Shown one piece after another: positions 28,070-36,154 of a DNA stretch of 64,000 nucleotides; the stretch's first letter is position 1; every line of letters begins with the position of its first letter. The stretch comes from Nostoc foliaceum FACHB-393. Its GTDB lineage: Bacteria > Cyanobacteriota > Cyanobacteriia > Cyanobacteriales > Nostocaceae. The stretch spans positions 186,001-250,000 of the forward strand of contig NZ_JACJTD010000003.1 of NCBI RefSeq assembly GCF_014698505.1. The letters run 5' to 3'. The translations under genes and the position numbers were made by a program. The notes under the pieces are model-generated. The model had not been told where the DNA came from. It searched no databases and saw nothing but the letters and a program-made list of their open reading frames with translations.

Positions 28070-29443
28070 ATGAATTTATCAAGACGTAACTTCTTTACAT
28101 TAGCTGGTGCGAGTGCTGTCGGTGTTACAATGCTTTCTCCTCTGGAAGCCTTATATGCAAGACGTGCTAATGGCCAAGTTGTAGGATTAACTGATGGTTA
28201 CGGTCCATTAGCACCTAAGCTAGCCGAAAATGCAGATGAACTCCAAGGTGTCATTCTGGGTGGTATTAATTTGGGCAATACTCCCATTTTGCAGCTTCCT
28301 CCTGGCTTTAATTACACAGCGATCTCAGTAAGAGGTCAGGCAATGAGTGATGGTGGTACTGTGCCTGGGAGTCATGATGGCATGGCTGCATTCGAGGGTC
28401 CTAAGAACACCACAATTCTGGTGCGGAATCATGAAGTGGGTGCTTTGGGTTCTAACCCAGTTCGTGTAACTCAATCAAAACTATACGATCGCCTGGGTGG
28501 CGGCACGACAAATATTGTAGTTGGGCCCAATCGTCGGGTAATCAAGGATTTTGCTTCTCTGGGCGGCACAATTCGTAACTGTGCGGGTGGTCCCACTCCC
28601 TGGGGTACCTGGATTACCTGTGAAGAGGACGTAACGCTTCCCTCAGCTGGTGGAGCAACCAAAAGGCATGGCTATAATTTTGAAGTGCCAGCGACAGACG
28701 AAATTCAGGTTGCCGACCCAGTGCCTCTGGTTGCTATGGGACGTTTTAACCATGAAGCTGTTGCTGTTGATCCGGCAACTGGATGGGTCTATCAAACCGA
28801 AGACAGGGGCGATAGCTGTTTCTATAGGTTCCGCCCTAACCAGGAAGGTAACTTGCAAAGCGGTGGCGTGCTTGAGGCGCTTGTAATTGTAGGCGCACCT
28901 GCGGATACGCGCAGAAACTACCTCGCCTATAAGAATATAGCGTTGTCAACCACCTGGGTTCCGATTAACAACGTTGATCCCAATACTGATAGTGGTTCTC
29001 CTTCAGTGCGAGGACAAGCGCGGGCAAGCGGTGCTGCAATCTTTGCGCGGGGTGAAGGTGCTTGGTATGGCAATGGCGCGATCTACTTTACCTGTACCAG
29101 TGGTGGCGACGCTGGTTTTGGTCAAGTTTTTGCTTACAATCCTAGTAACGGCACATTGACTTTAGTCGTTGAGTCTCCTGGAGAAAGCGTACTAGACTTC
29201 CCTGATAACATTACAGTTGCTCCTTTTGGTGACCTGATTCTTTGTGAAGATGGAGGCGGAGACAGTTATATTGTCGGCGTTAATCAAAGCGGCGAACTGT
29301 ATCAGTTTGCAAAAAACAATATCAATGACAGTGAATATGCAGGAGCCTGCTTCTCACCTGATGGCCGCACAATGTTTGTCAATCTCCAATCCCCTGGAAT
29401 TACCTGTGCGATTTGGGGGCCTTGGAACAGAAACCGAGCATAA
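28070..29443 (+). CDS. phoX: PhoX-type (DUF839) secreted phosphatase
   Basis: A 457-residue protein with a Tat signal (LSRRNFFTLAGASAVGVTML), so it is exported folded. The DUF839/PhoX core is clear: NHEVGALGSNPV, GGPTPWGTWITCEED, FNHEAVAVDPATGWVYQTEDRG, the CTSGG segment and FPDNITVAPFGDLILCEDGGG, with acidic residues expected to bind the Ca/Fe cofactor. PhoX is a monomeric Ca-dependent alkaline phosphatase that releases phosphate outside the cytoplasm. The upstream Pho-box-like repeat supports phosphate control. An exact match to characterised PhoX cannot be proved here; it could be another DUF839 member. Confidence 0.8.
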   Translation: MNLSRRNFFTLAGASAVGVTMLSPLEALYARRANGQVVGLTDGYGPLAPKLAENADELQGVILGGINLGNTPILQLPPGFNYTAISVRGQAMSDGGTVPGSHDGMAAFEGPKNTTILVRNHEVGALGSNPVRVTQSKLYDRLGGGTTNIVVGPNRRVIKDFASLGGTIRNCAGGPTPWGTWITCEEDVTLPSAGGATKRHGYNFEVPATDEIQVADPVPLVAMGRFNHEAVAVDPATGWVYQTEDRGDSCFYRFRPNQEGNLQSGGVLEALVIVGAPADTRRNYLAYKNIALSTTWVPINNVDPNTDSGSPSVRGQARASGAAIFARGEGAWYGNGAIYFTCTSGGDAGFGQVFAYNPSNGTLTLVVESPGESVLDFPDNITVAPFGDLILCEDGGGDSYIVGVNQSGELYQFAKNNINDSEYAGACFSPDGRTMFVNLQSPGITCAIWGPWNRNRA

Positions 29444-29479
29444 GGTTAGTTATATCTAAGTGATTTGATCGCTTACAGG

Positions 29480-29515
29480 GCTACTCCAGTTTATTCTTGG
29501 AGTAGCTCTGTTTTT
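29480..29515 (+). terminator. Rho-independent terminator after phoX
   Basis: A 9-bp perfect stem GCTACTCCA/TGGAGTAGC with a 9-nt loop is followed by TCTGTTTTT. It lies 37 bp after the phoX stop. Confidence 0.85.
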
Positions 29516-29518
29516 AGC

Positions 29519-29840
29519 ATTTACTCAAGATATCTTTCGTATACCAGATTACTTGTAGTTTTTAATGTACAGGGTTTTATTTGTTTGATGGTGAATATTA
29601 ACCAGTGGAACCCAATCCACAAGGCTGGTTGTGAAGTCAACAGCTAGGTTTATATTTAGGTGCTTATCAAGAAAATTTACGCTTTTTTACTCCTGGATGA
29701 GAACTAGTTTCAACACCAGAAGAAGTTGCCCAACAGGCTGAACAACAAAAGCAACGCGCTAACCAAGAGAAACAATGCAGCGATCGCTTGGCGGCAAAAC
29801 TGCGAGAATTAAATATAGATCCCCAAATACTATTTAACCT
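29519..29840 (+). pseudogene. Degraded Uma2 endonuclease gene, 3' half
   Basis: In two frames, and across several stops, the C-terminal half of a Uma2 protein can be read. It begins near TQDIFRIPDYL (stop), shifts frame, and continues GEY(stop)PVEPNPQGWL(stop)SQQLGLYLGAYQENLRFFTPG(stop), then ELVSTPEEVAQQAEQQ and the coiled-coil end DRLAAKLRELNIDP. Three or four in-frame stops and at least one frameshift make it a clear fossil. It belongs to the larger Uma2 subtype, not to the subtype at 3547 and 9204. Confidence 0.8.
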
Positions 29841-29875
29841 CCGCGCTGTCTTGCTTTTGCCTGTTGGCGCGAATG

Positions 29876-30076
29876 CTATGGATCTTCAGGAAAAACCCAT
29901 TTTGGTGGTTCTGTCATTTTTTTCCGCAGGCGTTCTTGTGCCAACTCCAACATTTTGTCTAAGGGAGTCTCTTCAATAAATTTTGCAGCGGCTTCTCTAA
30001 ACTCGATATTGGGGCATTTATCCCCTAAAACACAGCCGTTAACACAGGCTACAGCGCAGTTAATTTTTTGCTCCAC
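29876..30076 (-). CDS. Small conserved cysteine-rich protein
   Basis: A 66-residue protein starting with GTG, preceded by GAGAGGAAT at good spacing. Four cysteines in CAVACVNGCVLGDKC suggest a metal or iron-sulphur site, followed by a helical, charged C-terminal half (EFREAAAKFIEETPLDKMLELAQERLRKK). I do not recognise a named family, but the coding signal is good. It faces the Uma2 fossil tail to tail. Confidence 0.65.
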   Translation of the reverse strand: MEQKINCAVACVNGCVLGDKCPNIEFREAAAKFIEETPLDKMLELAQERLRKKMTEPPKWVFPEDP

Positions 30077-30300
30077 AATAAATTCCTCTCTTTAAAAGTT
30101 ATGAGCAGAGACGCGATTAATCGCGTCTGTACAGGAGTTATAATTTTCACCTTTAACTTTTTACTATCAGGCATTATCCTCCAGGTAAATTTTACCTTGC
30201 CAGTTGCCATCCCATTAGTCTAAATACTTACCATTTAGAAAGTTATCGGTTATGAGTTATGATTTTGACTCCTAACTTCTCACTCTTATGAAAGGCGCTC
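30077..30300. other. Intergenic region upstream of mnmE
   Basis: Contains the 20-bp palindromic repeat at 30109-30128 and heptamer-like TTATGAG sequence; no gene is seen. Confidence 0.5.
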
Positions 30301-31695
30301 ATGTCAGAAGTTTTTGCTACTACTGGAACTATCGCTGCGATCGCTACTGCTGTTGTCCCTCAACAAGGTAGTGTTGGTATTGTGCGGGTGTCTGGTTCTC
30401 AAGCAATGGCTCTAGCCCAAACTCTTTTTCACGCACCAGGGCGACAAGTTTGGAAAAGTCACCAGATTCTCTACGGTTACATTCGCCATCCCCAGACGCA
30501 ACAACTGGTAGATGAAGCCCTATTGTTGATTATGAAAGCACCCCGTTCTTACACCCGTGAAGATGTGGTGGAATTTCATTGTCACGGGGGAATTATGGCA
30601 GTGCAGCAGGTATTACAACTGTGTCTGGAAAACGGCGCTAGATTAGCCCAACCAGGAGAATTTACTCTCCGTGCCTTTTTGAATGGACGATTGGATCTAA
30701 CTCAAGCTGAAGGTATTGCTGATTTAGTGGGAGCGCGATCGCCTCAAGCTGCCCAAACTGCCTTAGCTGGTTTGCAGGGGAAATTAGCTCATCCGATCCG
30801 CCAGTTACGCGCCAACTGTTTAGATATTTTGGCAGAAATCGAAGCTCGAATCGATTTTGAGGAAGACCTTCCTCCGCTGGATGATAAAGCAATAATATCA
30901 GAAATCGAGAAAATTGCCGCCGAAATCACTAGGTTAATAGAAACCAAAGACAAAGGTGAGTTGCTACGTACTGGTTTAAAAGTGGCAATTGTGGGGCGGC
31001 CTAATGTGGGTAAGTCGAGCTTATTGAATGCTTGGAGCCAGAGCGATCGCGCCATTGTGACTGACTTACCCGGTACAACCCGCGATGTGGTGGAATCGCA
31101 GTTAGTTGTTGGGGGAATTCCCATACAAGTGCTAGATACAGCAGGGATTCGGGAAACAACAGACCAAGTGGAAAAAATTGGCGTCGAGCGATCGCGTCGT
31201 GCTGCCAATGCAGCTGATTTAGTCTTGCTTACCATTGATGCTTCAGCAGGTTGGACAGAAGGCGATCAAGAAATTTACAAACAAGTGCAACACCGTCCAT
31301 TAATTCTAGTTATTAACAAAATCGATTTATTAGAAGAAGACGAAAGCAAATATCTTCAATCCAAAATCCAAAATCCAAAATCTAAAATTGTCACAGCCGC
31401 AGCCCAAAATCAAGGCATTGATGGTTTAGAAAAAGCAATTTTAGAGATAATTAAATCTGAAAAAATACAAGCTGCTGATATGGATTTAGCCATTAACCAA
31501 AGGCAAGCAGCAGCCTTAACTCAAGCTAAAATTTCTTTAGAACAGGTACAAGCAACAATTGCCCAGCAGTTACCTCTTGATTTTTGGACTATTGACTTAC
31601 GTGGTGCAATTCAGGCACTAGGAGAAATCACTGGTGAGGAAGTAACAGAATCAGTTTTGGATAAAATTTTTAGCAAGTTTTGTATTGGTAAATAA
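30301..31695 (+). CDS. mnmE: tRNA modification GTPase MnmE
   Basis: A 464-residue protein that, with MnmG, makes the 5-carboxymethylaminomethyl group on U34 of several tRNAs. The N-terminal folate-binding domain ([24 protein letters not shown]) is followed by a helical domain holding the G domain: GRPNVGKSS (about 231-239), [12 protein letters not shown]. The C-terminus ends FCIGK, whose Cys is the conserved family signature. Between NKID and the C-terminal helices, about 10 residues ([12 protein letters not shown]) are encoded by a TCCAAAA heptamer repeat that has entered the coding sequence. Confidence 0.97.
   Translation: MSEVFATTGTIAAIATAVVPQQGSVGIVRVSGSQAMALAQTLFHAPGRQVWKSHQILYGYIRHPQTQQLVDEALLLIMKAPRSYTREDVVEFHCHGGIMAVQQVLQLCLENGARLAQPGEFTLRAFLNGRLDLTQAEGIADLVGARSPQAAQTALAGLQGKLAHPIRQLRANCLDILAEIEARIDFEEDLPPLDDKAIISEIEKIAAEITRLIETKDKGELLRTGLKVAIVGRPNVGKSSLLNAWSQSDRAIVTDLPGTTRDVVESQLVVGGIPIQVLDTAGIRETTDQVEKIGVERSRRAANAADLVLLTIDASAGWTEGDQEIYKQVQHRPLILVINKIDLLEEDESKYLQSKIQNPKSKIVTAAAQNQGIDGLEKAILEIIKSEKIQAADMDLAINQRQAAALTQAKISLEQVQATIAQQLPLDFWTIDLRGAIQALGEITGEEVTESVLDKIFSKFCIGK
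31360..31387. repeat. TCCAAAA heptamer repeat inside mnmE
   Basis: Four tandem 7-bp units, three TCCAAAA and one TCTAAAA, the same heptamer that occurs between genes near 48272-48295. The array stays in frame with mnmE. Confidence 0.85.
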
Positions 31696-31790
31696 AAAGT
31701 AGATTGGCAAAAGCGAAATCCAAAGCAACATTTATACTAATCTTTGTAAAGTTTTACTATTGTTCAACTTAACCTGCAATTGATAACTAA

Positions 31791-32294
31791 ATGTACATAT
31801 CAATTCGTCAAGCAACCATACAAGATACGGTGATAGTCTCGGATGTATTGTTAGAAGCAGCTTTGTGGCTCCAGGAGCGTGGTATGCCTCTGTGGGATGA
31901 TAGCGAGGTATCGCTAGAAAGTATCTCGGAAGATGTTGCTAACGGCTTGTTTTTTATTGCTGAATGGGCGGGTGAACCAGCTGGTACAATCAAATTTCAG
32001 CTTGAGGATTTACTTTTCTGGCCCGACATTTCTCAGGAAGAGTCAGCATTTGTACATCGTCTTGCTATTCGGCGACAATACTCTGGCGGTAAAGTCTCTT
32101 CGGCACTGCTGGCTTGGGCTGTTGAACGCGCACAAACATTTGGTAAACGTTATTTACGTCTAGATTGTGATGCTTCGCGTCCGCGCTTGAAAGCAGTATA
32201 TGAAAACTTTGGTTTCCGTCATCACAGCGACAGACAAGTTGGCGCTTATTTCGTCTCTCGCTACGAATATGAAATACCTCTAAAAGTAAGCTAA
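31791..32294 (+). CDS. GNAT family N-acetyltransferase
   Basis: A 167-residue acetyltransferase. The acetyl-CoA region is visible as VHRLAIRRQYSGGKVSSALLAWAVERA, with Q/R-x-x-G-x-x/A in modified form, followed by LRLDCDASRPRLKAVYENFGFR, the usual C-terminal GNAT strands. Substrate is unknown. The next gene starts 6 bp after its stop, so the two are probably cotranscribed. Confidence 0.85.
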   Translation: MYISIRQATIQDTVIVSDVLLEAALWLQERGMPLWDDSEVSLESISEDVANGLFFIAEWAGEPAGTIKFQLEDLLFWPDISQEESAFVHRLAIRRQYSGGKVSSALLAWAVERAQTFGKRYLRLDCDASRPRLKAVYENFGFRHHSDRQVGAYFVSRYEYEIPLKVS

Positions 32295-32300
32295 ATTGAT

Positions 32301-33071
32301 ATGTCTTTTATCGATGAAATTAATCCTGTTAACGCATTGATTGTGGGAGCCAACCGAGGTATTGGTTTAGGTTTTGTAGAAAAATTGCTACAAGATGACA
32401 GAATAGCCAAAGTTTATGCAACTTCTCGTCAACCGGAATCAGCCTCCGATTTAATAGCTCTTGCAGGCGAACATCCTGGGCGATTAATTTGTCTGGAGAT
32501 GGATATTACTGACGAATTGCAGATTGTTGAAGCTGTTCAAAAAATACGTATTCAAGTTGATAAACTGCATTTGGTAGTCAACTGTGTAGGACTGCTGCAT
32601 GAAGATAATTTGCAACCTGAAAAAAGCTTAAAACAGATCAATTCAGAAAATTTGCTACGCTACTTTCAAATAAATAGTATTGGTGCTGTCTTACTAGCTA
32701 AACACCTATTGCCTCTGTTTCGTCATGGAGAACGCAGCGTGTTTGCCACTATTTCTGCTAAATTGGGCAGTATTGGCGATAACCAACTTGGTGGATGGTA
32801 TGGCTATCGCGCTTCTAAAGCAGCACTCAATATGTTAATGCGAACTGCGGCAATTGAGTATAAAAGAAGCTGTCCTAAAGCATTCATAGTGACATTGCAT
32901 CCTGGTACAACTGATACGCGCCTTTCCCGTCCTTTCCAGGGAAATGTAACTGCGGAAAAATTATTCTCAGTGGAACGCACCGTTACCCAATTACTGGCTG
33001 TCATCGAACAGCTTCAAGAAGGCGATAGTGGACAGTTTTTCTCGTGGGATGGGAGTAGATTGCCTTGGTAA
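32301..33071 (+). CDS. SDR family oxidoreductase
   Basis: A 256-residue short-chain dehydrogenase. The nucleotide-binding motif is GANRGIGLG (about 17-25), followed by VVNCVG in place of NNAG. The catalytic Ser-Tyr-Lys is seen as S in ISAKLGSI and Y-x-x-x-K in YGYRASKAALN. The arrangement resembles the C-factor/CsgA-like branch. Substrate is unknown. It directly follows the acetyltransferase gene. Confidence 0.88.
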   Translation: MSFIDEINPVNALIVGANRGIGLGFVEKLLQDDRIAKVYATSRQPESASDLIALAGEHPGRLICLEMDITDELQIVEAVQKIRIQVDKLHLVVNCVGLLHEDNLQPEKSLKQINSENLLRYFQINSIGAVLLAKHLLPLFRHGERSVFATISAKLGSIGDNQLGGWYGYRASKAALNMLMRTAAIEYKRSCPKAFIVTLHPGTTDTRLSRPFQGNVTAEKLFSVERTVTQLLAVIEQLQEGDSGQFFSWDGSRLPW

Positions 33072-33121
33072 CTGCGTTACGCTGGTGCTAGTGAAATTTA
33101 CGTTATTTGTAACTAAAGCCT

Positions 33122-33451
33122 ATGAAGTTTTTTGTGCCAGCAGCTAAGGATGATATCAAAGCAGAGCAGGTGTATAGTGCGATCGCTCAGTCTGTCAAAG
33201 CACCAATAACCCAAAAGCGCATTTGGAAGTTACAGTGGCGCGATCGCGAAATTGATATGGAATGCGAGGTAGGCAAACCCTTACCATCCTCTTACCAAAC
33301 CGGGAAAGAGTTAGTTATGGCAATATTTGAGTGCGAAAACCTTTATAAAATTTGTACTCTTACCCGTGGAGGGGTAAAGGGAGAGCCTATCTTGGTTGGC
33401 AAAAACTCTGTATCCTCAGCAACGTATTTTTCAGATAATGTAAATAACTGA
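33122..33451 (+). CDS. Conserved hypothetical protein, 109 aa
   Basis: A soluble 109-residue protein starting MKFFVPAAKDDIKAEQVYSAIA, with a beta-rich middle (KRIWKLQWRDREIDMECEVG) and ending in a low-complexity tail. No family is recognised. It lies 50 bp after the SDR gene on the same strand and may belong to that transcription unit. HIP1 sites in the coding sequence fit a resident gene. Confidence 0.65.
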   Translation: MKFFVPAAKDDIKAEQVYSAIAQSVKAPITQKRIWKLQWRDREIDMECEVGKPLPSSYQTGKELVMAIFECENLYKICTLTRGGVKGEPILVGKNSVSSATYFSDNVNN

Positions 33452-33513
33452 CTCTGCATTTTAATATGCGATCGCCCTGGTAAGATACAGTGATCAAGCC
33501 TCAGTACTGAAAG

Positions 33514-34434
33514 CTAAGAACTAGGAAACTCTAACTCAGTGCTTCCCCGTACTAACTGCACTGTTTCAGATGGTAGATGTCGCTCCAACCAATCCTCCAA
33601 ATCAGCCATTACCTCTTGATAGTTGAGGTCACTCTGAATTTCGTGATAGGCTCCCGGATACTCAATTCTTAGCTTATCTTTGCACTTTACCCGTTGGTAA
33701 AAGATGTCACTTCCCGCAGGTAAAGCAACTCGGTCTGCACCACCGTGGAGAATCAACAATGGTAATTGCCAATCACCTGCATGAGCATTAATCCAATCAA
33801 CTGTTGCAAAGAATTCAGTAGCTAGACGGGCTGTGGCAAGGGTATGTCGCAGCTTATCTTGGGCATAGGCGGCTAAAACCTGCTGATCTCGTGAACCAGC
33901 ACTCAGGTCAATGCCTGTATTCAGGGTGAAACGCGGCCACACCCGTGAGAGCATTTTTCCTAAAAGCACGCGGATAGGTGAAACCCCAACTTTCCCCAAG
34001 GTTGGCGCTAAAGCGATCGCACCCTGCAAAGCTGATGCTTGTTGGGGATAGCGCAGAATGTAATCTAAAACGATCACCCCACCTAAACTATGACCCAAAA
34101 GAAAAATTGGGCATCCAGGATTCTGAGTCTGAATTAACTCTAAGAAAGCTTTTAAGTCTTCTCGAAACTCACTCCAAGCGTTGATATAGCCTCGCTGGCC
34201 TGATGAGCGTCCATGACCACGCAAGTCTAAGGTGTAGACAGCATATTGTTTGGGTATCAGATGTTGAATTACATTACTGTAGCGATCGCTGTGCGCTCCA
34301 AGTCCATGCACAATGGCTAATATTGCCCGTACTTTACCCTCTGGATGCCAGCTTTGGTAATACAGGTCAAGTCCTCCAACACCCTGAAATCTGCCTTCTC
34401 TACGAGACGCTACGCGATCGCTATGGTCAATCAT
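33514..34434 (-). CDS. Alpha/beta hydrolase, monoacylglycerol lipase-like
   Basis: A 306-residue serine hydrolase. After the N-terminal GLDLYYQSWHPEG strand come the oxyanion-hole region VHGLGAHSDRYSN, LDLRGHGRSSGQRGY, the nucleophile elbow GHSLGG (Ser about 122), the acid in LHGGADRV and the His in GAYHEIQSD. This pattern fits monoacylglycerol lipase or lysophospholipase. The first dozen codons (SDRVASRREGR) are encoded by a dispersed repeat of the GAGACGCTACGCG type, so the N-terminus may have been extended or replaced. Confidence 0.88.
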   Translation of the reverse strand: MIDHSDRVASRREGRFQGVGGLDLYYQSWHPEGKVRAILAIVHGLGAHSDRYSNVIQHLIPKQYAVYTLDLRGHGRSSGQRGYINAWSEFREDLKAFLELIQTQNPGCPIFLLGHSLGGVIVLDYILRYPQQASALQGAIALAPTLGKVGVSPIRVLLGKMLSRVWPRFTLNTGIDLSAGSRDQQVLAAYAQDKLRHTLATARLATEFFATVDWINAHAGDWQLPLLILHGGADRVALPAGSDIFYQRVKCKDKLRIEYPGAYHEIQSDLNYQEVMADLEDWLERHLPSETVQLVRGSTELEFPSS

Positions 34435-34767
34435 AGGGTTAATTTTTTACGTATTTTCCCAGCAAGTTACTAACATGTCAACAGTCATTGTAGTAAAAAT
34501 AGCTTCTGGCTATGGGAATAATTACAGTGAATTGAGTTACCCTTATGTATTTAAAATATCGAAAAAATAATTCCACAGCTTCTAACCGTGGGTTGGTTAA
34601 TAATATGACCTCAAGAATTATGATTTATTCATGAATTCAAAGAGGTTTTTATCAAAAGTTCTTCTAGGGAATCTGTTCAGGAAAACCTAGCTGATGGGGT
34701 AACTTCCGAAGTTCATGCCGACTCAAAATCCAGCCATCAGCAGGAAGATAGTACACAATTAAAAAGT
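34435..34767. other. Region upstream of acyltransferase gene, frame open
   Basis: The acyltransferase frame remains open from 34624, encoding a hydrophilic stretch (KSSSRESVQENLADGV and onward) with no ATG, GTG or TTG until 34768. AAAGAGG at 34639-34645 lies 5 nt before an in-frame ATC at 34651. Confidence 0.5.
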
Positions 34768-35658
34768 TTGACTGCTGCAAGTATCAAGCGGGTAAAAGAG
34801 GGTGTAGCTGCGGCTGGCGATCGCGCAGTTCGCCAAATTATCGAAAAAACTCTCAATCGCTTGGAAGGTATTAATCAGGGACATTCGGAACCTAGAGCCA
34901 ACTCTGGGCTGCGTCGTTTTGTAATGCGATCGCTCATCCATTCCTTTTTCAAGGTACGGGTCGAACACCTCGAAAGAATACCTCAGAAACCTGCAATTCT
35001 AGCTGTCAACCATCTCCACCACATCGATCCCTTACTCCTCTTAGCCGAACTCCCTACCCAACCCCACTATTACATCCTGGGCGATGCCCGTACTCTCTAT
35101 AACAAGTGGTGGAAGCGCCTAATTCTGGGTTTTGCAGGGGGTGTGATTCCTTTGGAACGGGTGTGGAAAGAAGAAGTTGCTGTTATGGAAGCGGCTAAAG
35201 CAGGAAGGCAAGATTTAGTTGAACTAGCCGCAGCAATTAAACAGACAGTACCCACAGGGGAAGATATACACACACTGCGACAAATAGACCGCATTATTCT
35301 GGCAATTTTGACTCGTGGAGATGGGATGATTCTTTTTCCTGAAGGACGACTAGGAACTGCTGAGGGTAAGTTGCATCTCCCTTTGAAACGCGGGACTGTG
35401 ATTTATGCCTTGCGGGCTGGTGTACCGATTATTCCAGTTGGGCTGATTGGAACTCATGACCTTTATTTGGGAAAAGAGTTAACAATTCGGGTAGGTGAAC
35501 CGTTACACTTTACCCAAACAACCAGACCAAAGCGCCAGGAAGTGGACGTAGCTTTAGAAATGTTACAGGATGCAATGCTGGCTCTGTTACCAACTAATTA
35601 TCAGGAACCAACAGGAGCCAAACTGTTACGTTCTTTCCTCAATCACATGTTGTGGTAA
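34768..35658 (+). CDS. 1-acyl-glycerol-3-phosphate acyltransferase-like protein
   Basis: A PlsC-family acyltransferase of at least 296 residues. Motif I is NHLHHIDP (H-x4-D catalytic dyad), motif III is LFPEGRLGT, and motif IV is VPIIPVGLIGT. A longer insertion than in standard PlsC separates motifs I and III. A membrane-associated phospholipid synthesis role is likely, but the acceptor may not be lysophosphatidate. The first canonical start is TTG 34768; the frame is open and protein-like for about 48 codons upstream, so the true start may be a non-standard ATC at 34651. Confidence 0.82.
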   Translation: MTAASIKRVKEGVAAAGDRAVRQIIEKTLNRLEGINQGHSEPRANSGLRRFVMRSLIHSFFKVRVEHLERIPQKPAILAVNHLHHIDPLLLLAELPTQPHYYILGDARTLYNKWWKRLILGFAGGVIPLERVWKEEVAVMEAAKAGRQDLVELAAAIKQTVPTGEDIHTLRQIDRIILAILTRGDGMILFPEGRLGTAEGKLHLPLKRGTVIYALRAGVPIIPVGLIGTHDLYLGKELTIRVGEPLHFTQTTRPKRQEVDVALEMLQDAMLALLPTNYQEPTGAKLLRSFLNHMLW

Positions 35659-35662
35659 GAGA

Positions 35663-35959
35663 TTATTGCTCTAAAAAGTTTGTAACTTTGAAATTTGATG
35701 TTCCCTCCCAACAGTGGTTTAAAAATGCGTTTACCTGAGCATCTGCCGAGTCAGCCGATTCCCTAGATGCATTAAACTGGACTGCTGTCACAATGTACTC
35801 AAAGATAATTACGAACTCCTTTTGAGGTGAAATTCTTTCAACTACAATTGTTTCACCTATCTTAGGGATTTGAGGCATATTTACCACAAATGTCTCAACT
35901 TTTGGTTTATCTAGTGGATTTTTGAAATTGAAGTATTTACAGTAAACAATAATTTTCAC
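35663..35959 (-). CDS. Hypothetical protein, 98 aa
   Basis: Soluble 98-residue protein, beta-rich at first (MKIIVYCKYFNFKN, ETIVVERISPQKEFVIIFEYIVTAV) and then more polar. No family is recognised and codon use is unremarkable. It is tail to tail with the acyltransferase gene, with only 4 bp between. Confidence 0.6.
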   Translation of the reverse strand: MKIIVYCKYFNFKNPLDKPKVETFVVNMPQIPKIGETIVVERISPQKEFVIIFEYIVTAVQFNASRESADSADAQVNAFLNHCWEGTSNFKVTNFLEQ

Positions 35960-36118
35960 TTAGACAACCACCAATAAGATTATAGATAATCAAAATTATC
36001 CTTTAATTGAAAAATTGTAAATATTATAATATTTTTTTAAAAAATATCGATCAGCTTATACCGATTATCCAAAATTAGGCTACAGCCATAAAGCTGTAAA
36101 CCAAACTAATATTTGGCG

Positions 36119-36150
36119 AATTACGAATTACGAATTACGAATTACGAATT
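36119..36150. repeat. GAATTAC heptamer repeat
   Basis: Four to five tandem units of GAATTAC lie just downstream of the 546-residue protein gene; same family as 7055-7095 in reverse orientation. Confidence 0.8.
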
Positions 36151-36154
36151 AGTA

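Noticed and set aside
29465..29647. 60-residue protein after phoX
   Set aside because: It overlaps the terminator and reads the Uma2 pseudogene in a wrong frame.
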